From Prevotella sp. (lineage in GTDB: Bacteria; Bacteroidota; Bacteroidia; Bacteroidales; Bacteroidaceae), in assembly GCA_016290175.1 (NCBI GenBank), contig JAEETD010000017.1, forward strand, positions 1 through 44,534: a stretch of DNA of 44,534 nt, written 5' to 3'. The notes beneath the pieces were generated by a model. That model searched no databases and had not been told where the DNA came from. It was given only the letters and a program-made list of their open reading frames with translations. Positions 25,234 through 34,400 of the stretch are shown here, piece by piece (the first letter of the stretch is position 1; each line of letters begins with the position of its first letter). The translations under genes and the position numbers were made by a program.

Positions 25234-25951
25234 ATGAACAATAACAAATACCCCCATCTCACAAGCCCTATCCAGTTGGGCAAGGTGACATTCCGTAATC
25301 GTATCTTCTCCGCACCGATGAGTACGGAGGCTCGCTGGAGAACCGCATCCGCAGAAGGTGATGGCCGGAAAGGAAGACCGTATCGTGAAGTGTCTGCGTT
25401 GCTACACCTGTATGGCGGAGCGCCCTGTGACCTTCACCCGCCGTTGTGCCGTCAATCCGTTAATCGGTCGTGAGATAGAGGGTATGGAGGTACTACCGGC
25501 CCGCCAGAGCAAGAAAGTGATGGTGGTGGGTGGTGGTCTTGCTGGCTGCGAGTGTGCCATCCATCTGGGAATGGAAGGCAAGAAGGTGGAGTTGGTTGAG
25601 ATGCGCGATACCTTGGCTGCTGACTGCAACATCCGTCAGCGTCCCATCCTGATGCGTAAGGTGGGCGAGTTCTCAACGGCTCATACCGAATATACGGGTC
25701 AGAAGATTACTGCCGATGGTGTTATCTGCAAGGATAAGGACGGCCGTGAGGTGCTCGTTCCTGGCAAGACGGTCATCTGCGCCCTTGGCCAGCGTGCCAA
25801 CCGTGCCGATGTCGATGCCCTCCGCGGATGCGCCCCGTTCGTCCGTGAGGTAGGCGACTGCGTCCGTCCGGCCAACATCACCAAGGCCATCTACGAGGCC
25901 TATCACACCGCCCTGGATATTTTGGGACTCACGGGACCTGTGTTCCCGTGA
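25234..25951 (+). pseudogene. Remnant of an NADH:flavin oxidoreductase (2-enoate reductase/FadH-like) with large internal deletion
   Basis: The first 37 or so codons (PIQLGKVTFRNRIFSAPMST) match the start of old-yellow-enzyme proteins of the FadH/BaiC type. Around 25327-25350 the frame changes and the text jumps to the Fe-S and FAD/NAD part: KCLRCYTCMAERPVTFTRRCAVNP (four-Cys cluster), KVMVVGGGLAGCECAIHLG (Rossmann motif), then GDCVRPANITKAIYEAYHTALDI. Almost all of the TIM barrel, roughly 300 or more residues, is missing. The C-terminal part stays open as a 197-codon frame but has no sensible own start. It is best read as a deleted, frameshifted gene. It ends inside a 17-bp hairpin. Confidence 0.88.
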
Positions 25952-25960
25952 GTCCCAAAA
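25920..25960 (+). repeat. Perfect 17-bp hairpin at the pseudogene end
   Basis: TTTTGGGACTCACGGGA (25920-25936) and its exact complement (25944-25960) flank a 7-base loop. The stop codon of the pseudogene (25949-25951) lies in the right arm. The last three A are shared with the left arm of the 44-bp inverted repeat that follows. It may act as a terminator, though no T run follows. Confidence 0.9.
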
Positions 25961-26174
25961 GCGTTTCAAATGTTTCTTTTGTTTCACGTTTCTTTTGTAT
26001 CACGGCGGGGGTGAAATTTCCTATTAATATATGACATTACCTATTTTTATTTTTAAGATATTTATAAAAATAAAATAATAAATAATATATTATAAAAATA
26101 AAGGCTAATTTTTCTTTCGCACGAGGCAAAGATACAAAAGAAACGTGAAACATTTGAAACATTTGAAACGCTTT
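25958..26174. mobile_element. MITE-like element with 44-bp inverted repeats
   Basis: The left arm 25958-26001 and right arm 26131-26174 are inverted copies with about three mismatches over 44 bases. The arms begin AAAGCGTTTCAAATG and end TTTTGTATC. The 129-base core is very AT-rich (long stretches of A and T at 26040-26100) and holds no gene. No transposase is present. A TATCTTTG box spans the inner edge of the right arm (26134-26127) and reads leftward. It lies between a decayed gene and an intact operon. It could be a non-autonomous mobile element or a very large structured RNA hairpin; no target-site duplication was obvious. Confidence 0.65.
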
Positions 26175-26233
26175 GAGCTATTTTTGCGTCGAACAGCCCC
26201 TCAAAATTGTCTGGGATGGAGATCTTAAAAAAT

Positions 26234-26361
26234 GTTCAACGAACAGGAAAACCAAGAGGGTCGAACTAAAAACACGACGAGCCCCCCTTACAAATATGTT
26301 CGCATCGAACAAGTAATGGAAAAATTCCACAAAGCGAGAATAGTTTTGGAAATTTATTCCA
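26234..26361. promoter_or_regulatory. Cluster of palindromes upstream of the TlpA operon
   Basis: The gene-free stretch 26175-26457 holds four short palindromes: GTTCAACGAAC (26234-26244), GTTCGCATCGAAC (26298-26310), TGGAAAAATTCCA (26317-26329) and TGGAAATTTATTCCA (26347-26361). The last two share TGGAA/TTCCA half-sites with centres 31 bases apart, about three helical turns. They lie 40-200 bases before the promoter and may be operators. Two TTTCGGAA copies follow near 26379 and 26390. Confidence 0.45.
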
Positions 26362-26401
26362 TAAAAAATGTTAACGCTTTCGGAACTTTTTCGGAATTCA
26401 C

Positions 26402-26432
26402 TTGTTTTCGTTTCTATATGTTCTTATCTTTG
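26402..26432 (+). promoter_or_regulatory. Promoter of the TlpA/Omp28 operon
   Basis: TATCTTTG -7 box at 26425-26432 and a TTG -33 element at 26402-26404, spacer 20. The TlpA ATG follows at 26458. Confidence 0.75.
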
Positions 26433-26457
26433 CAGTGCTTTCACAAATTACAGCAAT

Positions 26458-26940
26458 ATGAAGAGACTTTTGATTTTTCTGATAAGTAGTGTGTGTGTGC
26501 TGACCGTTCAGGCTCAGCTGCCTAAGGTCACGTTGAAGGATATCAACGGCAAGGCCGTCTCAACGGATACGCTTTCTAACGGCGGACAGCCGTTTATCAT
26601 CGATTTCTTTGCCACCTGGTGCAAGCCCTGCAACCGCGAGTTGGATGCCATCAGCGAGGTCTATGAGGAATGGCAGCAGGAGACGGGTGTGAAGATCATC
26701 GCCGTGAGCATCGACCAGGCCCAGAACATCAACAAAGTGAGGCCGTTGGTCGACAATCATGGCTGGGACTATGAGGTGCTACTTGATGCGAATGGCGACC
26801 TGAAGCGTGCCTTTGGCATACAGGTGATTCCGTATGTGCTGGTCGTCGACGGCCAAGGCGACATCGTCTACAAGCATCAGGGCTATACCGACGGTGCTGA
26901 GGTGGAACTGATAGAAAAAGTAAGGGAACTGAAAAGGTGA
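26458..26940 (+). CDS. TlpA-like exported thioredoxin
   Basis: The 160-residue product has a signal peptide (MKRLLIFLISSVCVLTVQAQ). The thioredoxin fold follows, with active site Cys55-Lys-Pro-Cys58 in FFATWCKPCNRE, an EVYEEWQQETGVKIIAVSIDQ strand and cis-Pro in VIPYVLVVDGQG. It is a periplasmic thiol reductase or oxidoreductase of the TlpA/ResA group. The frame is open upstream to 26368, but that part overlaps the promoter, so the ATG at 26458 is used. Its stop overlaps the GTG start of the next gene. It is the first gene of a cluster with three more CxxC proteins nearby, which suggests it supplies or removes electrons for them. Confidence 0.92.
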   Translation: MKRLLIFLISSVCVLTVQAQLPKVTLKDINGKAVSTDTLSNGGQPFIIDFFATWCKPCNRELDAISEVYEEWQQETGVKIIAVSIDQAQNINKVRPLVDNHGWDYEVLLDANGDLKRAFGIQVIPYVLVVDGQGDIVYKHQGYTDGAEVELIEKVRELKR

Positions 26941-28496
26941 GACTGTGGCTGGTCATAATAGGTTTGTGCTGTGGTCTGAGCATACCGGCTCAGGAACAGA
27001 ATGGCGTGACGCTGAGCGGAAGCGTGCAGAGCGACATCCTGCTGCCACAGAATGACGACAAGACCGGTGCCCAAAAGACCGAGGACCTGTTGACGAACAC
27101 CTATCTCGACCTGATGCTGCAGAGCCGTTATGTGGATGCAGGTGTCAGGCTGGAATATCTGGAACATCCGCTGCCGGGCTTTGAGAACGACTTCAAAGGC
27201 TGGGGCGTGCCTCACTTCTGGGTGAAAGGACAACTGGGCTGTGCCGAACTGACGGCAGGAACCTTCTATGAACAGTTCGGTTCGGGTTTTATCCTTCGTA
27301 CCTACGAGGAACGTTCGCTCGGAATAGACAACTCACTCTTGGGCGGACGTCTGGTGCTTAAGCCCATGAAGGGTGTCACCATGAAGGCCCTCAGCGGCAA
27401 ACAGCGTAACTATTGGTCGTGGAACAAGTCGTTGGTGAGCGGTGCCGATGTGGAACTGCACCTGGACGAGTGGATCTCTTCCATGCAGGAGGGTGATACG
27501 AAGCTGATGCTGGGCGGCTCGTGGGTGAATAAATATGAGAAGAAGGAAGATGTCTATGCCGATCCCACCCACCTGTATAATCTCCCGGAGTTTGTGAATG
27601 CGTGGGACGCGAGAGTGACGCTGAACAGCGGGCCGTGGAGCCTGTTGGCGGAATATGCGCAGAAGACGCAGGATCCCTCTTATGACAACGGCTTCAGTTA
27701 CGACAAAGGTACGGCTGCGATGTTCTCGGGATCTTATTCGAAGAAGGGACTGAGTCTGTTGCTGCAGGGGAAACGGAGTGAGAACATGTCATTCCGCAGC
27801 AAGCGCATGCAATTGGGCACCTCATCCTTCATCAATCATCTGCCTGCCTTCACGCAAGACCAGACTTATGCCCTGGCAGCCCTTTATCCCTATGCGACTC
27901 AGTTGGCAGACGGCGAGTGGGCCTGGCAGGCTGAGGCAGGCTATAATTTCAAGCGCAAGACGGCCCTCGGCGGCAAGTACGGCATGAATGTCAAGGTAAA
28001 CTTTTCGCACGTGCGCTGGGAAGGCACCACCTACTATCAGGACCTCGACGTACAGTTGTCGCGCAAGCTGAGCAAAGACTTCAAACTGAATGTGATGTAC
28101 ATGAATCAGCAGTACAATAAGACAGTCGTTGAAGGCGAGGGTGGGATGATTCACGCGAACATCTTCATTGCCGACGGGCTCTACCAGCTGGCTCCCAAGA
28201 CGAAGCTGCGCGGAGAGTTGCAGTATCTGGCGACGAAAGATGACCAGGGCGACTGGACCTTCGGACTGCTAGAACTCTCGTTGGCGCCCCATTGGATGCT
28301 GACGGTGAGTGATATGTGGAACAACGGCGATACCAAGATCCACTACTATCAGGGTCTGGTGACCTGCAATTTCGGCGCTCATCGTCTGCAGGCGGGCTAC
28401 GGCAGGACACGTGCAGGCTATAACTGTTCAGGTGGTGTCTGTCGCTATGTGCCGGCCACGAAAGGTTTCACACTCTCGTATAACTATAATTTCTGA
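26937..28496 (+). CDS. DUF6029-like outer membrane beta-barrel protein
   Basis: The 519-residue product has a signal peptide (cut near IPAQ, residue 19) and alternating amphipathic strands to the end, which is the aromatic strand GFTLSYNYNF. Motifs such as WVKGQLGCAELTAGTFYEQFGSGFILRTYEERSLGIDNSLLGGRL near 92 fit a Bacteroidetes family I recall as DUF6029, often next to TlpA and Omp28 genes. Start is GTG in a GTGA overlap with the TlpA gene, so translation is coupled. Two cysteines lie near the C-terminus (YNCSGGVCRY). It probably forms an outer membrane barrel of unknown cargo. Confidence 0.75.
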   Translation: MRLWLVIIGLCCGLSIPAQEQNGVTLSGSVQSDILLPQNDDKTGAQKTEDLLTNTYLDLMLQSRYVDAGVRLEYLEHPLPGFENDFKGWGVPHFWVKGQLGCAELTAGTFYEQFGSGFILRTYEERSLGIDNSLLGGRLVLKPMKGVTMKALSGKQRNYWSWNKSLVSGADVELHLDEWISSMQEGDTKLMLGGSWVNKYEKKEDVYADPTHLYNLPEFVNAWDARVTLNSGPWSLLAEYAQKTQDPSYDNGFSYDKGTAAMFSGSYSKKGLSLLLQGKRSENMSFRSKRMQLGTSSFINHLPAFTQDQTYALAALYPYATQLADGEWAWQAEAGYNFKRKTALGGKYGMNVKVNFSHVRWEGTTYYQDLDVQLSRKLSKDFKLNVMYMNQQYNKTVVEGEGGMIHANIFIADGLYQLAPKTKLRGELQYLATKDDQGDWTFGLLELSLAPHWMLTVSDMWNNGDTKIHYYQGLVTCNFGAHRLQAGYGRTRAGYNCSGGVCRYVPATKGFTLSYNYNF

Positions 28497-28501
28497 CGCC
28501 T

Positions 28502-29284
28502 ATGAAGATCAAGACCCATATCCTCCTGTTTCTGATGGCGCTGATGGCTGCGGCCTGCAGTCACATCGATGAGAGTGAGCGGCTTATCTACGTCAAGCCA
28601 GAGCCGGCAAAGCGGGTGGTGCTGCTGGAAGACTTCACAGGCCAGCGCTGTGTGAACTGTCCCAAGGGCACGGAGGTAATCGAACAGCTGCAGCAGACCT
28701 ATGGCGACTCGGTATTTGTTGCCGTTGGTATTCATGGCGGGCCGTTGGGCTTTGCCGGTAATGCCAGTGTTGTGGGGCTCGCCACATCGATGGGTGATGA
28801 CTATTATAACCATTGGCATCTGGAGTATCAGCCAGTAGGTCTGGTGAACCGACACGGGGCCGTGAACTATACGGATTGGCCTAAGGTCGTGAAAGAAGAA
28901 CTGGCAAAGCCTGCTCCGTTGAAAATGGATATGACAGCGACGTTGGAAAACGGGAAGATCCAGATTGTGCTAGATGAATATGGTACTGATGGGGCAACAA
29001 CGGGAAAGTTGCAGGTGTGGATCGTAGAGGACCAGATTACTGCGATGCAGCTGATGCCCGATGGTAAGGCCAATGCCAGCTACGTGCACAATCATGTATT
29101 GAGGGCTGCCGTCAACGGGCTGTGGGGTGATGACTTCGCGATTGCTGAGGATGAGCGGAAGACGCAAGTGATGTCGAAGGCCGTCGAAGATGGCTGGAAC
29201 CCAGAGCATCTGAGTGTCGTCGCCTTTGTCTATAATGACCAGGGTGTGCAGCAGGCAGCGAAGAGAGAAGTGAAAAGTAAATAA
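28502..29284 (+). CDS. Omp28-related lipoprotein with CxxC thioredoxin-like motif
   Basis: The 260-residue product has a lipobox (MAAAC, Cys19) and then the Omp28 family core: RVVLLEDFTGQRCVNCPKGTEVIEQL, with Cys50 and Cys53 placed like a thioredoxin active site. AVGIHGGP, YQPVGLVNRHG and LQVWIVEDQI with HNHVLRAAVNGLWGD near 195 follow, then VVAFVYND near the end. Omp28 proteins were first described as surface proteins of Porphyromonas; their biochemical role is not settled. It starts 5 bases after the DUF6029-like gene. The gene ends in KREVKSK, whose codons and TAA stop are part of a heptamer array. Confidence 0.87.
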   Translation: MKIKTHILLFLMALMAAACSHIDESERLIYVKPEPAKRVVLLEDFTGQRCVNCPKGTEVIEQLQQTYGDSVFVAVGIHGGPLGFAGNASVVGLATSMGDDYYNHWHLEYQPVGLVNRHGAVNYTDWPKVVKEELAKPAPLKMDMTATLENGKIQIVLDEYGTDGATTGKLQVWIVEDQITAMQLMPDGKANASYVHNHVLRAAVNGLWGDDFAIAEDERKTQVMSKAVEDGWNPEHLSVVAFVYNDQGVQQAAKREVKSK

Positions 29285-29291
29285 TTAATAA
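29264..29291 (+). repeat. Heptamer array over the Omp28 lipoprotein stop codon
   Basis: Four units: AGAGAAG, TGAAAAG, TAAATAA, TTAATAA. It covers the last five codons and stop and runs to 12 bases before the next start. Confidence 0.75.
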
Positions 29292-29302
29292 AAATAAAGC
29301 TT

Positions 29303-31474
29303 ATGAAAAAATGTCTGTTTTTGATGATGGCTTTGCTCTCCTTCGGGGGATTGACGGTCAAGGCCCAGTCGTTTGAATTCCAGTATCAGGGTCAGAGTCT
29401 GAAGGACGGTGACATGGTCACCATTGCCGCAGAGGGAAACATCTTCGGAGAACTCGCCTGCGAAACTAATCCCAGCACCAATCCCAACAACGGTCTGGTG
29501 CTGAAGTTGCTTTCAAGTTCTACAGCGAATGCGAGAGCGGAGTTACAGATCACACACAATACGTTAAAGGCTCAGATGCTTCAGTGGTGTATGGGTGGTG
29601 AATGTTGGCCTGTCAATGACACAAAGGTGTTCACCAAGCAGTTTACGGCCACGGAGAACGTGCAAGTACAATTTGATGCCACAAACATCCAAAGCAAAGG
29701 CTATCTCCTGGCCACGCTGAAAGCCACTGTGGGAGAGGAGACCCATCAGATCACCATCCAGTTTACTAATGGCGAGTCTGCCAATGCACAGACCCAGGTA
29801 TGGTGGGGCTATTTCGGGGAAAGTGATTTTGAGGTATTGGACACCTCCATTGGTATTGGCACGCCTGCACCCTTTATGGCCGGTATTCGTATTCCAGCCA
29901 ACCACAAACAGGTTGGTAGTGCTACAGTAAAGGCTGTACGTGTATATATTGTCGACGGTCTCCCGTCTACCATCAGCGATATGAAGGTCTGGATTTCGAA
30001 GACATTGCCCACGACGCCTTCTGAGGCCGATTATGTCCAGTCCATCACAGGGTCTCTGAAGAATGGTGCAAATGATTTTACGCTGACCACACCATATGCG
30101 GTGAATAATCAGGCTTTTTATATAGGTTATTATATAAATAGTTCCAATGCATATCCTGTCAGATGTGGTGGTGAAGATGCGCCCAATGCGTTTTTTATCT
30201 CATCTCCAGGATACATGGATTGGGCAGACTTAAATGGTAATGGCTTTGGCAAGCTGGCCTTCCAGATTCTCGTAGATGGTGCAACCATCAATAGTAACTG
30301 TGCATCCATCGCCGACTTTGCCCCAATGGTTGCCAGTCCTGGTCAGGACGTAGAGGTTCCTGTCAAGATTTCCAACGGTGGAGAGAATGACATCACCAAT
30401 ATCTCTTATACGGTTAAAGTCAATGGTAAAACCTCTGAGGAAAGGACGATAAATACGCCATCGATTTCCCTGAATGGCACCCGTCAGGTGAACCTCATCG
30501 TTACTACGTCACCTGTGGAAGGCGAGTTCACTTATACCATTACGATTACCAAGGTCAATGGCAATCCTAACACCTCCACGAAACCTTCGGCATCAGGAAC
30601 CATTGCCACTATTGCCAATCTCAAGACCTTCCCGCGTAATGTGCTGATCGAGGAGTTCACCACAGAACAATGTGTCTATTGTCCTGATGCTGCTGCCGGT
30701 CTGCATTCATTCCTGACGTCTTATCCTGATCTGGCAAGCCGCGTGGCTGTCGTTTGTCACCATGCAGGTTTCTATACCGACTGGCTGACCATCGATGCCT
30801 CTGAACAATATACTTGGTTCTATGGTGGAGGTGGTACATATGCTCCAGCCTTCATGTACGACCGTTATGCGTGGGACGGTAAGACCCCTGTGGTAAGTCG
30901 TGATGGCTATAAGGAGAGTGTAGAGGCCAGAATCGCCAAGACCTCTTATGCCAATATCAAGCTCACGGCAAACTTCAATGCCGACAAGAGTGCCATCAAT
31001 GTGACGGCAGACTGTGAGCGCGGCTGGAACTTCAGCAGCACTCCTGCCAGGATTACCCTCTTCCTGACAGAAGACAATATCAAAGCCCGTTCCCAGTCGG
31101 GTGGCGGCTCATCGTTCATCCACCAGCATGTGCTCCGTAGTGTCAATGACACTTGGGGAAAAGTGCTTAACTGGTCAGACAACAATGCTTCCTATACCTA
31201 TACATTCAATCTGGATGCTTCTTGGAAGAAGGAAGATCTGAAGGTTGTTGCCATCATTTCCGGCTTTGACAGTAGCAATGTCACTAATTGTGTTGTGGAA
31301 AATGCTGCCGCTGTCGTTCCAGGAACGGAAACAGGCATTACCGGCTATCCCGTAGAAAACGTCCGCGAGGCAGGAAGATACAATCTCGACGGTCGCCAGA
31401 TGTCTGCTCCACAACGCGGTCTGAGCATTATCCGTATGAGCGACGGCTCAATCAAGAAAGCTATCGTGAAATAA
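29303..31474 (+). CDS. Large Omp28-type protein with T9SS sorting tail
   Basis: The 723-residue product has a signal peptide (cut near VKAQ, residue 22). An N-terminal part of beta sandwiches spans about 25-330. A CARDB-like Ig domain spans about 335-430 (VPVKISNGGENDITNISYTVKVNG). The Omp28/thioredoxin-like module spans about 445-670, with Cys457 and Cys460 in EFTTEQCVYCPDAAAGL and QHVLRSVNDTWGKVLNW near 613. A type A sorting domain closes it at about 680-723 (GRYNLDGRQMSAPQRGLSIIRMSDG). It should be exported by T9SS and fixed to or released from the cell surface. It lies 18 bases after the Omp28 lipoprotein gene and meets a related gene tail to tail. Confidence 0.88.
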   Translation: MKKCLFLMMALLSFGGLTVKAQSFEFQYQGQSLKDGDMVTIAAEGNIFGELACETNPSTNPNNGLVLKLLSSSTANARAELQITHNTLKAQMLQWCMGGECWPVNDTKVFTKQFTATENVQVQFDATNIQSKGYLLATLKATVGEETHQITIQFTNGESANAQTQVWWGYFGESDFEVLDTSIGIGTPAPFMAGIRIPANHKQVGSATVKAVRVYIVDGLPSTISDMKVWISKTLPTTPSEADYVQSITGSLKNGANDFTLTTPYAVNNQAFYIGYYINSSNAYPVRCGGEDAPNAFFISSPGYMDWADLNGNGFGKLAFQILVDGATINSNCASIADFAPMVASPGQDVEVPVKISNGGENDITNISYTVKVNGKTSEERTINTPSISLNGTRQVNLIVTTSPVEGEFTYTITITKVNGNPNTSTKPSASGTIATIANLKTFPRNVLIEEFTTEQCVYCPDAAAGLHSFLTSYPDLASRVAVVCHHAGFYTDWLTIDASEQYTWFYGGGGTYAPAFMYDRYAWDGKTPVVSRDGYKESVEARIAKTSYANIKLTANFNADKSAINVTADCERGWNFSSTPARITLFLTEDNIKARSQSGGGSSFIHQHVLRSVNDTWGKVLNWSDNNASYTYTFNLDASWKKEDLKVVAIISGFDSSNVTNCVVENAAAVVPGTETGITGYPVENVREAGRYNLDGRQMSAPQRGLSIIRMSDGSIKKAIVK

Positions 31475-31482
31475 GAAAAGAC

Positions 31483-34400
31483 TTACTTTATTACGATTTT
31501 TCGTCCGTTTCTGATATAAACTCCTTTGGGTAGGCGGGTATATTTGTCCGATGAGGACAATTTATACCCGCTTATGCTGAATACAACAGAAGTATTATCC
31601 GTTGCTGTCTGAATCTCCCTGATGCCCGACGGGTCGTAGCTGCTAACAGATGTCTTGGCAGCATTGACGATTCTGCGCGTTGTCCTGTCAATCAGCAATA
31701 CCACGACGGAGAGTCTTGACTTGTCCTGAATCAGTTCGTTGGCAGAGATATCGTATAGATATACTTTCTTTTGAGGGATCCCTGTCTGTATCGTCTCAGT
31801 ATAACAGTCTGCTCCGTTGACGATTTCCCATGCATCCACAGCGACATGGTCGTACGCTATATCGGTAATATAACCTGGAAGAACGGTATAAGGCTGTAGG
31901 TACGGGTCATCTGTATAACTACCCGAATAGAAATTGTTTTGTGCCCAACTGCTGCCAGTTCCCGTCATTCCGTCCTCCAGCAATGCATAGCCAATGCCAT
32001 ATTGCGTGGCGTCGGTGTTGTCCAAAAGGAATACGGTCTGTGTCTCCGTCCGGATGGCCGTCTGGGTTTCATCAACCCAAGATGCCGTCACGGATATACC
32101 TGCGGAGGCGTCGGATTCCAGTTCGCGTCTGACATCCTCACTGATTCCAAACGCATAGCCCGAACTACCATAATAAGGATCTACCAAATCCCCACGATTG
32201 ACCTCTGCGCTTGGAAATGATGAAGAGCCCGATGTATAGTTTTTAGCTTCCATAGGGTCATACTTGTGAATGGCTATGGTAATGACACTATCACCAAACT
32301 CCTTATCGAGCAAGCTAAGCCCAGCCATACCACGGGGACACGAGCCACACCATGTGCCTGTGAACTCCTCAACGACCACTCGGTGGGCAACTGCCTCGTT
32401 AATGGTTGCAAGCAGGCCCTTCGCCATTTTCCGGTCGGATGTATTCTCCTGACCGTTTACTTTAGTCACTGTTATCAAAGCCTCCACACTACCCGCTGTC
32501 GCAGAAGCAGGGAAGGACACAGGAACCGTGAAGTAGCGCCCTGTCCTGGCGTAGGGCTCGCTGAGTGAGAAAGTCTGTTCTGGCTGCTCCACCCCGTCTA
32601 TAAATAAGATGTATGACACTTCGCTGACAGGATTTTCTCCGTCGTTCTTCATGCTGACACTGATGCGTTTCTCCGTTCCTTTCTCCACGATGACAGTCCC
32701 AAAGTCCCAGGGGCATACCCTATGAGTGAAATCGCCCTCCACCGGCTGTATTTCGAAACCCTCCTTGATGCTATTGCCATTTGCATCCTTCAACTGATTC
32801 TTTTCAGCATAGGGATCGAAAAACACTCCTACCGGCGAAACAAAAGCACAGTTGAGCAAAGTCAGCGATGCCATGTTGATGAATCTATTGCCTCTGAAGG
32901 TGGAGTGTTTCACAATAACGTCGTCCATCCGCCCCATGTTGTTGCCTATAGTTGTATTCCCTTCACTTGTCAACGTCGTATGATCAATGACGAACTGGCA
33001 GCCTGCAGTCCAAAAGTCGTACCAATGAGACTTAGTTGTCAGCGACCCGTCACCGGTTAGTGTCATCGTGCAGTATTCACAATACATGACAACACTATGA
33101 ATCGTGGAAATAACGTTTTCCCCCTTCAGGTGTACTGTAAAGAGGAAATCACGGGTAGAGCCCACTGCTTCAATGACCGTATTCTCATTTTCCGACTCGT
33201 CGTTGATATGGAGATTGTCAAAGGTCAATGATGTTCCGTCATCAGACACAGAGATACTGCCGGATTGTATTTCGCCAAAATCTGCTGAGGTGTAGGTGCG
33301 ACCACATAGCAATGTCTCACCTTTGAAATAGAAATAACTCGGAACCACGTCATCAGGTGTGGTAATGAGAAAATAAAATGCAATACCACCGTAGCCATCC
33401 ATGATCTGATAATTATCTATCTCCTCAGGATTAAACGGAACAAAACGAGCTTGGTACGGCATTTGGAAAGAGCAATCTTCCAATGTCAATTGATCACAAT
33501 ATCGGATGTTCGTTCCCTCAAATTTTGATGCTTTTACTTGTATGTGTGTGCCTGGTGCGGCAATTCTATTCAGGCAGTCCAGTTTAATATGGTCAAGGAT
33601 GAATTGTCCTCCATTCAGATAGAGGTCAAAATAAGCACTGCTCGTTGTCAGGGAACCACTACCGGTCAGTGTAACCTGCCACGGAGAATCGCCATAGTAT
33701 ACACTTCCTATGTATAATGATTCGGTTCCCTGCGTCTTAAGCAGGTTGTGACCTTCCAAGACGATGGTAAACGTTTTCTGTTCATGTGTATCGATTGAGA
33801 GCAGATTGCCATCACCAAATTCTTTTTCACACACCATCTCCAGATTATTGAGCGTCAGGGTATGGCCGTCTTCCGAAACACTCATGCTTCCCGACTTGAT
33901 TTCGCTGAAATCTGCCGACGTATAGGTATGCCCGCATAACAGTGTCGTGTTTGCAAACCGCAGGGATATATAGCTGGGGGTGTTTTCTTCGTCTTCAGCA
34001 GTGGCAATGACAAAATGACTGACAGGGATGCCTTCTTCAGTCTTGATTTGGCTCTTTTCCTTTTCGTCTGGATCAAACTTGCCGTGATAGGGTATTATGA
34101 TGGAACAGTCCATCAAGGTAAGTTCTGACAGATTCCGCAACTCGTTTCCTTCAAACCTCGAATGATTGACCACCACCTTTCCCCCTTCGCTCCAGATAGC
34201 CCTCAAGCCTTTGCAGTTCAAAGTTGTGTTCTCTATCCATAGATCCTTTCCGAAGTATGAGTATATATCAAAATATCTGGCATCAGTGGTCAGCGAGCCC
34301 TCTCCCCTGATTGTCAGATAGCCGGCACCAATTGCCGTATAGCCTTCTGTGCTCAGCCTGTTCTCGCCTGTCAAGACAAGAGTATAATAGGCATTAGGAT

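Noticed and set aside
20381..25951. Lactate utilisation LutABC operon
   Set aside because: The dehydrogenase is a single GlcD/GlcF-type fusion; no separate lutA, lutB or lutC genes are present.
26232..26489. 85-codon open frame overlapping the TlpA start
   Set aside because: It overlaps the promoter and the TlpA signal peptide in another frame and has no family-like sequence.
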